Below are positions 1-8,804 of a stretch of 64,000 nucleotides of DNA, piece by piece. The stretch comes from Cyclobacteriaceae bacterium (GTDB lineage Bacteria > Bacteroidota > Bacteroidia > Cytophagales > Cyclobacteriaceae), in contig CATQIH010000026.1 in assembly GCA_958296015.1 (NCBI GenBank), positions 45,055 through 109,054 of the forward strand, read 5' to 3'. The translations under genes were made by a program, and so were the position numbers. Within the stretch, counting starts at the first letter, position 1. Each line of letters begins with the position of its first letter. Below the pieces are notes generated by a model. The model searched no databases and was not told the origin of the DNA. It was given only the letters and a program-made list of their open reading frames with translations.

Positions 1-282
1 TCAACGGCGAAGCCCCTATACAGTACGTTCCTACCGGCAGACTCCCTCAGTTGGGCTGCACGGAATCGCTTCATCCGGCCTAACCTGCGCGTTTCGGCAG
101 GACAGCGCTACGTGCTCCGGGTGCGTTCGGCAGCTACGGTTGGCTGTTATGGCTTAGCCTATGCAGCCGGGGAAACGTCAAGCGAAAGTAAGATGCCTGG
201 TCGTAATAAAGGCAACATACCCGGAACAAGTGAGGCAGGGCGAACTTTGAAATTTCAGACCTTTATTCAGGCAAAGAAGTGA
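1..282 (+). CDS. C-terminal end of an unidentified protein (partial)
   Basis: An open frame enters from the left edge and ends at TGA 280-282, giving about 93 residues. The visible part includes the stretch RVSAGQRYVLRVRSA and a C-terminal GRTLKFQTFIQAKK, which read like a beta-rich extracellular or carbohydrate-enzyme tail. It has no type IX sorting motif and I do not recognise the family. Nearby genes are sugar-related remnants, so a glycoside-hydrolase tail is possible, but that is inference. Confidence 0.55.
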   Translation, partial: STAKPLYSTFLPADSLSWAARNRFIRPNLRVSAGQRYVLRVRSAATVGCYGLAYAAGETSSESKMPGRNKGNIPGTSEAGRTLKFQTFIQAKK

Positions 283-283
283 G

Positions 284-350
284 CCAATCCTACATTCAAA
301 CGGGATAAACCACAGGCGTACCTATCTCTTTACCGTGGACATAGGATTGG
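284..350. repeat. Inverted repeat in the intergenic gap after the partial gene
   Basis: CCAATCCTA at 284-292 is exactly complementary to TAGGATTGG at 342-350. A second short hairpin (CCCC-gctt-GGGG, 379-390, followed by CTTT) lies just downstream. Together they may end transcription of the upstream gene, but neither has a long T tract. Confidence 0.35.
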
Positions 351-398
351 GAGTTGACTGACCGGCTAAACCGAACTACCCCGCTTGGGGCTTTAGCA

Positions 399-430
399 TT
401 GGTTTTAGAAGAAAGCCCTATATACCTTTG
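399..430 (+). promoter_or_regulatory. Bacteroidota-type promoter for the DUF4260 gene
   Basis: TTG at 399-401 and TACCTTTG at 423-430 are separated by 21 bp, matching the -33 TTG and -7 TAnnTTTG pattern. The predicted transcription start falls a few bases after 430, so a TTG translation start at 428 is excluded and an ATG at 440 or 464 is favoured. Confidence 0.7.
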
Positions 431-463
431 TATGGTAGTATGGTAAAAAAACTACTGACACCT

Positions 464-847
464 ATGAAAACCCTTATTAGCATTGAAGAAGCGGCTCAGT
501 TTGCGCTCTCTGTTATTTTATTTGCTAAACTACCGTTCGTTTGGTGGATATATCCGGCTTTATTCCTCCTTCCTGACTTGAGTATGATCGGTTATACAAT
601 CAATGCCAAAGTGGGAGCTTTCACATACAACTTAGTTCATCATAAGGCGAATGCTATCGTTGTTGGAGTCATTGGATTGTTTTTAGCCAATAATTATTGG
701 TTATTGGCGGGTATCATTTTGTTCGGTCACTCCTCTCTGGATCGCGTATTCGGATACGGACTGAAGTATAATAAGGGTTTCAAGTTCACTCACTTAGGTG
801 AAATTGGGACTCAAAAGAAGCCAGAGCAGACGTTAGGGTCTAATTGA
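464..847 (+). CDS. DUF4260 family membrane protein
   Basis: The product is about 127 residues with three to four hydrophobic segments. It carries the family landmarks LLPDLSMIGY, an ALVYN-like YNLVHHKAN segment, and FGHSSLDRVFGYGLKY followed by FKFTHLGEIG. DUF4260 proteins are small integral membrane proteins of unknown function. The start at 464 (MKTLISIEEAAQF) fits the family N-terminus and leaves a leader downstream of the promoter at 399-430. The in-frame ATG at 440 is the alternative. It appears to be transcribed alone. Confidence 0.85.
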   Translation: MKTLISIEEAAQFALSVILFAKLPFVWWIYPALFLLPDLSMIGYTINAKVGAFTYNLVHHKANAIVVGVIGLFLANNYWLLAGIILFGHSSLDRVFGYGLKYNKGFKFTHLGEIGTQKKPEQTLGSN

Positions 848-900
848 TTGCTTGAGCGTTCTTTCCATTTTTAGCATGTAATTAAGATAAATAGTTTGCT

Positions 901-1937
901 ATAGGTTCAGCTTTTGGCATCTTGTTTCACGCTTTGGGCGGCGTTTCCGCCGCGAGCTTTTACGTTCCGTACAAGTCGGTCAAGGAATGGCCGTGGGAGT
1001 TGTACTGGATCATTGGCGGCTTCTTTTCGTGGGTCATTGTGCCGCTGCTGCTGTGTGTGCTAACCACGGAAGACGTGTCGCAAATCTTCGTCGTGCTGAC
1101 CTGGGAAAACATGACCTGGCCGTTCTTCTTCTGACTGCTGTGGGGTGTAGGCAGCCTAACCTTTGGGCTGACGGTCAAGTACCTGGGTATTTCGCTGGGC
1201 ATTCCTGCTGCTTTGGGGCTTACGGCGGCTTTCGGCACGTTGCTGCCGCCGGTATTCGATGGCTCCATCTACCTTTTAATCAATAGCTTCTACGGAAAAC
1301 TTGTGCTTTTCGGCATTTTAGTCAGCCTGGCCGGCACCGCCGTAATTGGCCGGGCGGGTTTCTTGCGGGATAAAAATCTGGACGCAACGCCAGCGGAAGA
1401 CGGCCAGGCAACGGGCGATGTCAAACTGGGCATCACATTCGCGGTGGTTTCCGGGCTTCTGTCGGCCTGCTTTGCTTTCGGTATTGCCTCGGGGGCCGAC
1501 ATCGCCGAAGTCATAGCCCCTCACGTTCCCAATGCACTGTTTGTTAACAGCGTCCTTTTTGCGGTGATTATGTTCGGTGGCTTTTTGTCTAATTTTGCCT
1601 ATTGCTTTTTTACCATCGTGCGGAAAAATCCTTGCAGGGCGTAGATTTAAGTGCCTCGAAACTGGCCCGAAAGAACCTGTTTTTTTGCGCACTGGGTGGT
1701 ACTATTTGGTACACGCAATTCCTTTTCTATGGCATGGGAACCACGCAGATGCAGGATTTGGAGTTCGCTAGTTGGAGCCTCCATATGAGTTTCATTATAT
1801 TTTTCAGCACGGTTTGGGGTGTTATTTTGCATGAATGGAAAGGCGCAAGTATGCCGGTGAAGCTGACTTTGTACGCAGGGCTGTTGATGCTGATCGGCAG
1901 CACGATTCTAATTGGCGCGGGGAACAGTGCTATGTGA
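901..1937 (+). pseudogene. rhaT: L-rhamnose/proton symporter RhaT, broken
   Basis: Conceptual translation across two frames gives a RhaT-family transporter with about ten hydrophobic segments (FHALGGVSAASFYVPYKSV, TFGLTVKYLGISLG, GGTIWYTQFLFYG). Three lesions are visible. There is no ATG ahead of the conserved N-terminus, since an in-frame TAG lies at 892. A TGA at 1132-1134 sits where a GGA glycine is expected (FFG-LLWG). A frameshift lies near 1625-1640, close to the run GGAAAAATCC. The gene is therefore inactive unless these are sequencing errors. RhaT imports rhamnose with protons across the inner membrane; no other rhamnose genes are visible. Confidence 0.85.
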
Positions 1938-1969
1938 TTTATAGATTTATTCAGCCTCAAAGTCATTGT

Positions 1970-2554
1970 CTAAAGCGTCAATTCTAGTTTTAATAGTTCT
2001 TCATACGGATTTCCTTTTAGAGCTAAAAGTTTAGCAAATGCATGTTCGGTTTTTATACCCTTTGATTTTAGTCTTCTTATCTCTTTCTTAAACTCAATTC
2101 CTTCTCTTTCTAAAATTTTATTTTCTAAAATCATATGTCTGTAAGCATATTGTTTTTCAGTCGGAATATTTTGTCCAAATATCTCAAAAGTAAAATGTTC
2201 AGTTTTAAATTCAGCAACGGTCGATTTGATACCATTAATTTTAGTCGAATAGATTTTAAATTCATCTTCTGTTTCAAAGTATTTAATCAAAATTTTTGAA
2301 AACTCCGAATGATTATTACATGCACAAATTACATCTAAATCACTTTCTGGTACATCGATGTCAATAGGAATAGTTCCTGCTAAAACCGGATTGTATTTTT
2401 CAAGCTTTTGAAAAATGCCAAGTTTCTCAATCTCATAAAACGCAACCTTTTGACGGCTGTCTCCAGACTTTAAATATTCAAGATTCTTGAAATTTTTAAT
2501 CACTTCGGCTTTTTTAGAATTATACACGAGGTTTAGGTATATATGTTGTAGCAC
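1970..2554 (-). CDS. DUF4269 domain protein (nucleotidyltransferase-like)
   Basis: The product of up to 194 residues contains LEYLKSGDSRQKVAFYEIEKLG, the GTIPIDIDVPESDLDVIC segment resembling a nucleotidyltransferase D-x-D site, and HFTFEIFGQNIPTEKQYAYRHM. These are hallmarks of DUF4269. The family's substrate is unknown. The start is uncertain: the longest frame opens with GTG at 2554, while homologous sequence seems to begin near residue 20, where another GTG occurs. It is AT-rich compared with the sugar-gene remnants on both sides. Confidence 0.8.
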   Translation of the reverse strand: MLQHIYLNLVYNSKKAEVIKNFKNLEYLKSGDSRQKVAFYEIEKLGIFQKLEKYNPVLAGTIPIDIDVPESDLDVICACNNHSEFSKILIKYFETEDEFKIYSTKINGIKSTVAEFKTEHFTFEIFGQNIPTEKQYAYRHMILENKILEREGIEFKKEIRRLKSKGIKTEHAFAKLLALKGNPYEELLKLELTL

Positions 2555-2651
2555 GTCTCGGCACGAACCTTACCGAGTAAAAGCTGGCTTTAAAAAACAA
2601 GAGTTAACAAACATTTCAGGCTATTATCGCCAATAGACTTAATTTCACCTG

Positions 2652-3046
2652 TTAACAAACCTGAACCACCTCAATACGAAGGAGCTGGCCCAGCTTTTTT
2701 AGTTTCGACGCGATATGACCTACGCCCACGGCGCAATGGCCCTTGGCTACGCGTAAGTAGCCACGTAGATGAATAGAATATCCACGTCCGACTGCCGAAA
2801 ATAGTGGGCCGCCTGCATGGCTTTGTCAGGCGTATCAACCAGCCCGATGTTCACGATCTGCGCATAGGGACGTTGCAGGTTCTCGGCTACCTGTTGTAGA
2901 TAACCCAGCAGCCGGCTTTCCAAACCCTCGAACTGAGGCCAGTAGGTGTCTAAACCAATGCCAAACAGCCCCACTTTAAGAACAGATGTAGCGGGTTGGG
3001 TGCCATTCATATCAAGTGAAAGAGGGGGTATCTGAGGCGTAGTCAT
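2652..3046 (-). pseudogene. Sugar isomerase (L-arabinose/L-fucose isomerase type) with its centre deleted
   Basis: The N-terminal 85 or so residues (VGLFGIGLDTYWPQFEGLE, ending SDVDILFIYVATYA) match the start of the L-fucose/L-arabinose isomerase superfamily, whose members have about 450-500 residues. The frame then stops at TAG. In another frame, downstream sequence encodes VAKGHCAVGVGHIASKLKKL ending IEVVQVC and TAA at 2652-2654, which reads as the superfamily's extreme C-terminus. The two ends of the gene therefore abut and the catalytic middle is gone. The 5' end and promoter remain intact. Confidence 0.75.
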
Positions 3047-3101
3047 TGATTGGCTAAAACCAGGTTATTATCGGACGAAACATTCCGGTGTAACATTAGG
3101 C

Positions 3102-3137
3102 CAAAGATAGAGGTCGCCACTGTCTATTCCAATAGAC
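3102..3137 (-). promoter_or_regulatory. Promoter with overlapping palindromic operator upstream of the isomerase remnant
   Basis: On the minus strand TATCTTTG (plus CAAAGATA, 3102-3109) is a -7 element. TTG (plus CAA, 3130-3132) lies 20 bp upstream as -33. The -33 box sits inside the perfect 7-2-7 palindrome GTCTATTCCAATAGAC (3122-3137), where a bound repressor would block initiation. A similar half site, CCAATAGAC, occurs near 2629. The rest of the 3047-3381 gap shows no further gene. Confidence 0.6.
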
Positions 3138-3381
3138 TTTTTGGTTCATTCTTTAACTATTTTGATACCGAACTGAATAGAGGAAAGTTCGGTAAGTGTG
3201 TTTATTAAGCTATTCATTACAAATCTAAAAGGCGCGGTGGCGGATCATTAAGATAATGCCATAGCTGGGGCAGCCCCGCCGAAAGCTTTTTCAGGCTCAT
3301 TAAGTCTGAGCTGCGGCTCGATTGTTTATTCACAAGTGATGGACTATCAAAGGCGAAAAACGAAACGGACACTGTAACGAA

Positions 3382-4317
3382 TTAACCGGTTTGATTTGTG
3401 GGTAGCGAGAATTCAATACCTGTCAATTCCAAACTTGTTTCCCAAAGGTCTTCCTGGAAACTTACGTTGTAAGAATCCTCTGAAGATTTTATGGGTTTTT
3501 TACCTTCAAAATATTTCCCATTATATCTTTCGAAATCAGAAGAATAGGCCAAATTAGCAAGATTTTCTCCTGATGTCTTTGCGGAATTCATCTTGGGATT
3601 GAACCGTATCATCACCTTAAAAATATAATTGGAAATAAATTTATAGAATGGCGGATAATTTCTCGCAAGTCCTGTTCCGGGAACAAGACCCGGAGCAAAG
3701 GCATTTACATGGATATTGGTACCCGATAGGTGCTTTTGCAATTGATAGACCGTCATGATATTGCATAATTTAGAGGTGGCATATCGTTTCTGGCCCACTG
3801 GCAGGGCTTTTTCAGTCGTATCTTCAGGATAGGCCAGTAATTTCGCATGGGTATGTTCGGCATCTGGCACTCCCGTTTTTTGTGATGGGTCATGGGTGCC
3901 GCTCGAAACAAAGGTTATCCTTGCATTATGGTTCATAAAGGGCAACAATAGCAGCGTCAGCGCAAACGAACCCAGGTGGTTTACCCCAAAGGTTAGCTCA
4001 AAACCATCCTCAGTATATTGTGTTTCTGCCACATTTTGGATGCCCGCATTATTGACCAGCGTCGAAATTTGATGATGCTTTTCTTTACTGAAAATTTGCG
4101 TAAATTCATTGATGGACTTTAAAGATGCCAAATCCAACGGAAGACATTTCATGTATTGATGTCCTGTTTTTTTGCCGATAGATGCTACTGCGTCCTTGCC
4201 AAGCTGCTCATTTCTGCAAGCTAAGATAATTTGTTCGTTCGGAGCTAATTTCGCCATTTTCAAGGCACATTGAAATCCAATTCCCGTATTGGCTCCAGTA
4301 ATGATGATGGAATTCAT
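3382..4317 (-). CDS. SDR family oxidoreductase (target of Crp/Fnr cassette A)
   Basis: This 311-residue cytosolic NAD(P)-dependent oxidoreductase has TGANTGIG at 7-14 (cofactor loop), NNAG at 89-92 and the catalytic YATSK at 179-183, with a serine near 138-139. The long C-terminal part resembles the retinol dehydrogenase/WW-oxidoreductase branch. The substrate cannot be told. It follows the Crp/Fnr gene at 4399-4968 on the same strand, with an operator in the gap. It is a close paralogue of the SDR at 5109-6044 (same length, motif positions identical). Confidence 0.9.
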   Translation of the reverse strand: MNSIIITGANTGIGFQCALKMAKLAPNEQIILACRNEQLGKDAVASIGKKTGHQYMKCLPLDLASLKSINEFTQIFSKEKHHQISTLVNNAGIQNVAETQYTEDGFELTFGVNHLGSFALTLLLLPFMNHNARITFVSSGTHDPSQKTGVPDAEHTHAKLLAYPEDTTEKALPVGQKRYATSKLCNIMTVYQLQKHLSGTNIHVNAFAPGLVPGTGLARNYPPFYKFISNYIFKVMIRFNPKMNSAKTSGENLANLAYSSDFERYNGKYFEGKKPIKSSEDSYNVSFQEDLWETSLELTGIEFSLPTNQTG

Positions 4318-4345
4318 TTGTTTTGCATTTTAAATGTGTAAAATG

Positions 4346-4390
4346 CAAAGTTACGTTCCTAAAAAAGGGCGGCCTTTACCAAATGGTAAA
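4346..4390 (-). promoter_or_regulatory. Cassette A: Crp/Fnr-type operator and -7 element
   Basis: The perfect 7-2-7 palindrome TTTACCAAATGGTAAA (4375-4390) lies between the regulator's stop and the SDR start. The minus-strand -7 element TAACTTTG is at 4346-4353, and there is no -33 TTG at normal spacing. The palindrome centre (4382.5) is 29.5 bp from the first base of the -7 element, placing it at about -40 to -41.5. This is the class II activator position. Confidence 0.65.
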
Positions 4391-4398
4391 TAATGAAT

Positions 4399-4968
4399 TT
4401 AGGAAATATTTTTTCGGATTCTACTCAGCGATTGTTGCGTAATGCCCAGGTAAGAAGCCAAATAGGATAGAGGAACTCTATTTGCTAAATTTGGGGATTC
4501 TTTAAGAAATTCAAGGTAACGAGTCGTGGCATCTTGAGCAACCATCGGGCTTACCTTATTTATTTTTTCCGACATTCCCTTTGTAATTATTTTGTTAACA
4601 ATTTCATCCCAACTATCTATTGCCGCCAATAACGCTGTTAATGCTTCTCTTGAAAGTATAAGCAGGGAACAGTCTGTTACCGCCTGCACATACTCAGAAG
4701 AAGGAATTTTCAGGTTGAAACAATGAATGTCCACCGCAAAATTGTTTTCGTCACTAAAATATTTGGTTATTTCCTCTCCCTTATTGTTATAATAACAAGC
4801 TCTCAAGATCCCTTTGTTGATGAAAGCAATTCTTTGCGGAATTTGTCCGGCCTCCGAAAAATAGTCGCCTTTCTTCAAATCCAAGTTTTTTACCTTACTT
4901 TTAATCAAGTCTATTTGAGGTGAAAGTAGTGGACCGAATTGTAATAAATAGTTGATTAAATTTTCCAT
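4399..4968 (-). CDS. Crp/Fnr family transcriptional regulator (cassette A)
   Basis: The protein has 189 residues, with an N-terminal cyclic-nucleotide-type beta barrel (KGDYFSEAGQIPQRIAFINKG; NNKGEEITKYFSDENNFAVD). A short winged-helix C-terminus ends YLGITQQSLSRIRKNIS, with recognition motif Q179-S-L-S182-R183. It lacks FNR-type cysteine ligands and probably senses a ligand or acts constitutively. It is transcribed ahead of the SDR gene, whose promoter carries the candidate operator. The recognition helix is identical to that of the regulator at 42748-43317, and so is the operator. Confidence 0.9.
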   Translation of the reverse strand: MENLINYLLQFGPLLSPQIDLIKSKVKNLDLKKGDYFSEAGQIPQRIAFINKGILRACYYNNKGEEITKYFSDENNFAVDIHCFNLKIPSSEYVQAVTDCSLLILSREALTALLAAIDSWDEIVNKIITKGMSEKINKVSPMVAQDATTRYLEFLKESPNLANRVPLSYLASYLGITQQSLSRIRKNIS

Positions 4969-5108
4969 AGTTGTAGACTATACTTCTTTAGATTCATCTA
5001 TCATTTCCACATTCGTGTACCCAACCGTCTTCCAATTTAATCAATTTTACAGAGAGTTTATAATATGGCTACTCATATGCGACCAGTTGGGTTTTTATTT
5101 ATCACAGC

Positions 5109-6044
5109 TTAGCTACTCTTCACTTGTGGGAGTCTAAAATGCGTATTTGTCAGTTTTAAACTCGTATCCCAAAGGTCTTTTTGGAAAGCTTTGTTATAAG
5201 AATCCGCTGAGGATTTTATTTCTTTTTCCCCCTCAAAGTATTTGCCTTTGGTATTTCTATATTGATCTGAGAACGCCAGATCAGCCAGCCGCTTGCCGGA
5301 CTTTGCGGCGGTATTTACATTGGACATAAAGAGTATCAAGGCTTTGAAAACGTAGTCCGAGATAAATTTCAGGACGGGCGGATATTTTCTGGCAAGCCCC
5401 GTACCGGGTACCATCCCCGGATCGAACGCATTGACGTGGATATGCGTGTTTTCCAAATGGCTTTGTAGCTGATACACCGTCATGATATTACACAGTTTGC
5501 TGGTGGTATAGCGGGTTTGTCCCACCTTCATGGCTTTCTCGGTGGTTTCCTTTGGGTGCGCAAGCAGTTCGGCATTGGTGTAGACCGGGGCCGGCATTCC
5601 GGTTTTTTGCAGTGGGTCGTGGGTGCCGCTTGCCGTGAAGGTGATGCGGGCATCGTCCGCCATAAGGGGTAACAGCAGTTGGGTCAGGGCAAAGGAGCCA
5701 AGCTGATTGATCCCAAAGGTTTCTTCAAAGCCATCTTCGGTGTACTTTGTTTCTCCTACATTTTGTATCCCCGCATTGTTGACCAATACTGCAATACTGG
5801 GATAAGGCTGTTGAGAGAAGGCTGCCGTAAAATCTTTGATAGATTGTAAAGAAGCCAAATCCAACGGCAGGCAAATTAAATTCGGATGGTTGGTTTGCTG
5901 CTTGATTTCTTGAAGAGCCTTATGGCCGGATTCCACGCTTCTGCAAGCTAAAACGATCTGATGTGTCGGGGCGATTTCCGCCATGCGCAGGGTACATTCG
6001 TATCCGATTCCGCTGTTTGCGCCCGTAATGATTATTGATTCCAT
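5109..6044 (-). CDS. SDR family oxidoreductase (target of cassette B)
   Basis: This 311-residue SDR has TGANSGIG at 7-14, NNAG at 89-92 and YTTSK at 179-183. It is a diverged tandem duplicate of the SDR at 3382-4317, keeping the C-terminal extension and motif positions. It probably reduces or oxidises a small carbonyl or alcohol with NADP(H); the substrate is unknown. It is preceded by its own Crp/Fnr gene and operator, so the regulator-target pair was duplicated as a unit. Confidence 0.9.
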   Translation of the reverse strand: MESIIITGANSGIGYECTLRMAEIAPTHQIVLACRSVESGHKALQEIKQQTNHPNLICLPLDLASLQSIKDFTAAFSQQPYPSIAVLVNNAGIQNVGETKYTEDGFEETFGINQLGSFALTQLLLPLMADDARITFTASGTHDPLQKTGMPAPVYTNAELLAHPKETTEKAMKVGQTRYTTSKLCNIMTVYQLQSHLENTHIHVNAFDPGMVPGTGLARKYPPVLKFISDYVFKALILFMSNVNTAAKSGKRLADLAFSDQYRNTKGKYFEGEKEIKSSADSYNKAFQKDLWDTSLKLTNTHFRLPQVKSS

Positions 6045-6069
6045 ATGACTGATTTATAAAGTGTTCCGG

Positions 6070-6114
6070 CAAAGGTAGGGTGTCCGGGAACCAAATCACT
6101 TGTCATTTGGCAAA
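6070..6114 (-). promoter_or_regulatory. Cassette B: Crp/Fnr-type operator and -7 element
   Basis: The -7 element TACCTTTG (plus CAAAGGTA) is at 6070-6077. The imperfect palindrome CTTGTCATTTGGCAAA is at 6099-6114 and keeps the CATTTG core. Its centre (6106.5) is again 29.5 bp from the -7 element. It differs from sites A and C in the outer arm bases, as the regulator's helix differs by one residue. Confidence 0.6.
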
Positions 6115-6120
6115 AAGAAA

Positions 6121-6693
6121 TCAGTCACTAATGTTTTTTCTGATCCTGCTCAGCGAGGATTGGGTGATGCCCAGATAAGACGCTAGGTACGACAACGGAA
6201 TTCGGTTGGCGAGCGTTGGAAATCGTTCAAAAAAGCGGAGATAGCGTTCCGTGGCATCTTCGGACATCATGGTGCTGATTTTCGTTACTTTTTCGGCGAA
6301 TCCTTTTACGATTATTTTATTGACGATCTCGTCCCAGCCCACAATCGTTAGGGAAAGGTCAAGCATGGCCTCTTTCGATAGGGCAATATACTTACTGTCG
6401 GTGACTGCCTGAGCGTACTCGGTGGATGGAATGCCCTGATTGTAGCTATCGAGGTCGGCCACAAAATTATTCTCGTCGATAAAATACTTGGTGATTTCAT
6501 CTCCCTTGTGGTTATAGTAGCAGATCCGAAAAATGCCTTCGGTGAGAAAAATGACCTCTCTCGGAATTTTCCCCGCCTTCTGATAGTAAGCATCCTTCTT
6601 GATTTCCTTTTCGACCCCTTTACTCTTTATTAAAGCAATCTGTTGCGTATTCAGATGACCAAATTGCAGCAGATAATTGATTAAAGCATCCAT
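6121..6693 (-). CDS. Crp/Fnr family transcriptional regulator (cassette B)
   Basis: The 190-residue regulator starts at MDALINYLLQFG, aligned with its paralogues; an upstream ATG at 6714 would add seven residues. The cNMP-fold segment is KIPREVIFLTEGIFRICYYN and the HTH is YLGITQSSLSRIRKNISD, giving a QxxSR-like motif with S in place of the second Q. It lies immediately upstream of the SDR at 5109-6044 and probably activates it. Confidence 0.88.
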   Translation of the reverse strand: MDALINYLLQFGHLNTQQIALIKSKGVEKEIKKDAYYQKAGKIPREVIFLTEGIFRICYYNHKGDEITKYFIDENNFVADLDSYNQGIPSTEYAQAVTDSKYIALSKEAMLDLSLTIVGWDEIVNKIIVKGFAEKVTKISTMMSEDATERYLRFFERFPTLANRIPLSYLASYLGITQSSLSRIRKNISD

Positions 6694-7070
6694 AGGCAAA
6701 ATAACTTTTTTCACATAGATCCAAACGGGCGGTCAACTACAGCGGTTATCTTCTAGCATCCCAAGCCACAGCCGATTTCAGCAATGTTACAATTAGTGCG
6801 TTGACTTATAATAATCTCTACGACTACAAGGCATTTTCTGAGTTTCCCTGAGGCCATTTATAGTCTGCGCGATCCAGAATACATTAAAACGACCAGGAAC
6901 ATTCTTTTCCCTAGATGGTTTCAATGAACAGTGGTGTTCTATTTGAACACTTATGAGCAGTGCTAACAATAGCTCAATAGATAATCCTTTGTACCCTGCT
7001 TTTATATTTTTGCTAAAATACAAAATACATATTTGTAGCATGATCTCCGTCAAATCTTTATCCTTCAATC

Positions 7071-7078
7071 TAAATTTG
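7071..7078 (+). promoter_or_regulatory. -7 promoter element for the DJ-1/PfpI gene
   Basis: TAAATTTG fits TAnnTTTG and lies 44 bp ahead of the ATG at 7122. No TTG is seen at -33. The 6694-7070 stretch otherwise shows only a low-complexity minus-strand frame without family features. Confidence 0.45.
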
Positions 7079-7121
7079 GAAGTAAAAAAAGTTAACATCT
7101 AAAATCTTTAAAAGCAACCTC

Positions 7122-7715
7122 ATGCAAGTAGCAATTTTATTGTTCACTGATTTTGAAACCTTGGATGTGTTTGGACCTGTAGAAATATTTGGACGAAGCA
7201 ACACCTTGTATTCAATTAGATTTTTTTCATTAAATGGGGGTCAAATAAAAAATAAACATGGCGTTACGATTGTAACTGAAAAATTAGAAACATTACCAGA
7301 ACGCCTAGAAGTTTTATTAATCCCTGGCGGAATGGGGACCAGAAAAGAAGTAGATAATGAAATGCTCGTCAACAAAATAGTAGAGATATCCAGATGCAGC
7401 AAATATGTATTAACAGTGTGTACAGGAAGTGCTTTATTAGCAAGGACTGGATTACTTGACCATAAAAAAGCTACTACGAACAAGATGGCATTCTGCTGGG
7501 TCGTAAAAAATGGTAAAGACGTTATATGGAATAGACGTGCTCGCTGGGTTGTTGATGGAAAATTTTATACCTCATCTGGTGTTAGTGCCGGAATGGATAT
7601 GACCTTGGGTTTTTTGTCTGATAGGCATGGTATTGAGTTTGCAAGAAAAATAGCCAAAGAGATAGAGTATACATGGGCCCTAAATAAGGAAGACGACCCA
7701 TTTATTGCCGAATAA
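7122..7715 (+). CDS. DJ-1/PfpI family protein
   Basis: The 197-residue protein has the class I glutamine amidotransferase-like fold. It shows FTDFETLDVFGPVEIFG near the N-terminus with E21, the strand PGGMGTR, and the nucleophile-elbow cysteine C100 in VCTGSALLARTG. It resembles the N-terminal domain of AraC-type FtrA regulators and isonitrile hydratase-like enzymes, but has no HTH. Likely roles are a hydratase/deglycase or a stress protein; the sequence does not decide. It is the only plus-strand gene between 3 and 30 kb and converges on the aldo/keto reductase gene. Confidence 0.88.
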   Translation: MQVAILLFTDFETLDVFGPVEIFGRSNTLYSIRFFSLNGGQIKNKHGVTIVTEKLETLPERLEVLLIPGGMGTRKEVDNEMLVNKIVEISRCSKYVLTVCTGSALLARTGLLDHKKATTNKMAFCWVVKNGKDVIWNRRARWVVDGKFYTSSGVSAGMDMTLGFLSDRHGIEFARKIAKEIEYTWALNKEDDPFIAE

Positions 7716-7731
7716 GTAACGGGGGGATTTA

Positions 7732-8778
<1,047 letters not shown>

Positions 8779-8804
8779 TTAATATAATATTACAACACGA
8801 ACTA

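Noticed and set aside
428..463. TTG at 428 as the start of the DUF4260 gene
   Set aside because: The TTG is part of the -7 promoter element TACCTTTG, so it would lie upstream of the transcript.
960..1692. Minus-strand frames opposite rhaT
   Set aside because: They are antisense shadows of a clearly recognisable transporter sequence.
6793..7098. Minus-strand 101-codon open frame
   Set aside because: There is no recognisable domain, the composition is poor, and it covers the promoter region of the DJ-1/PfpI gene.
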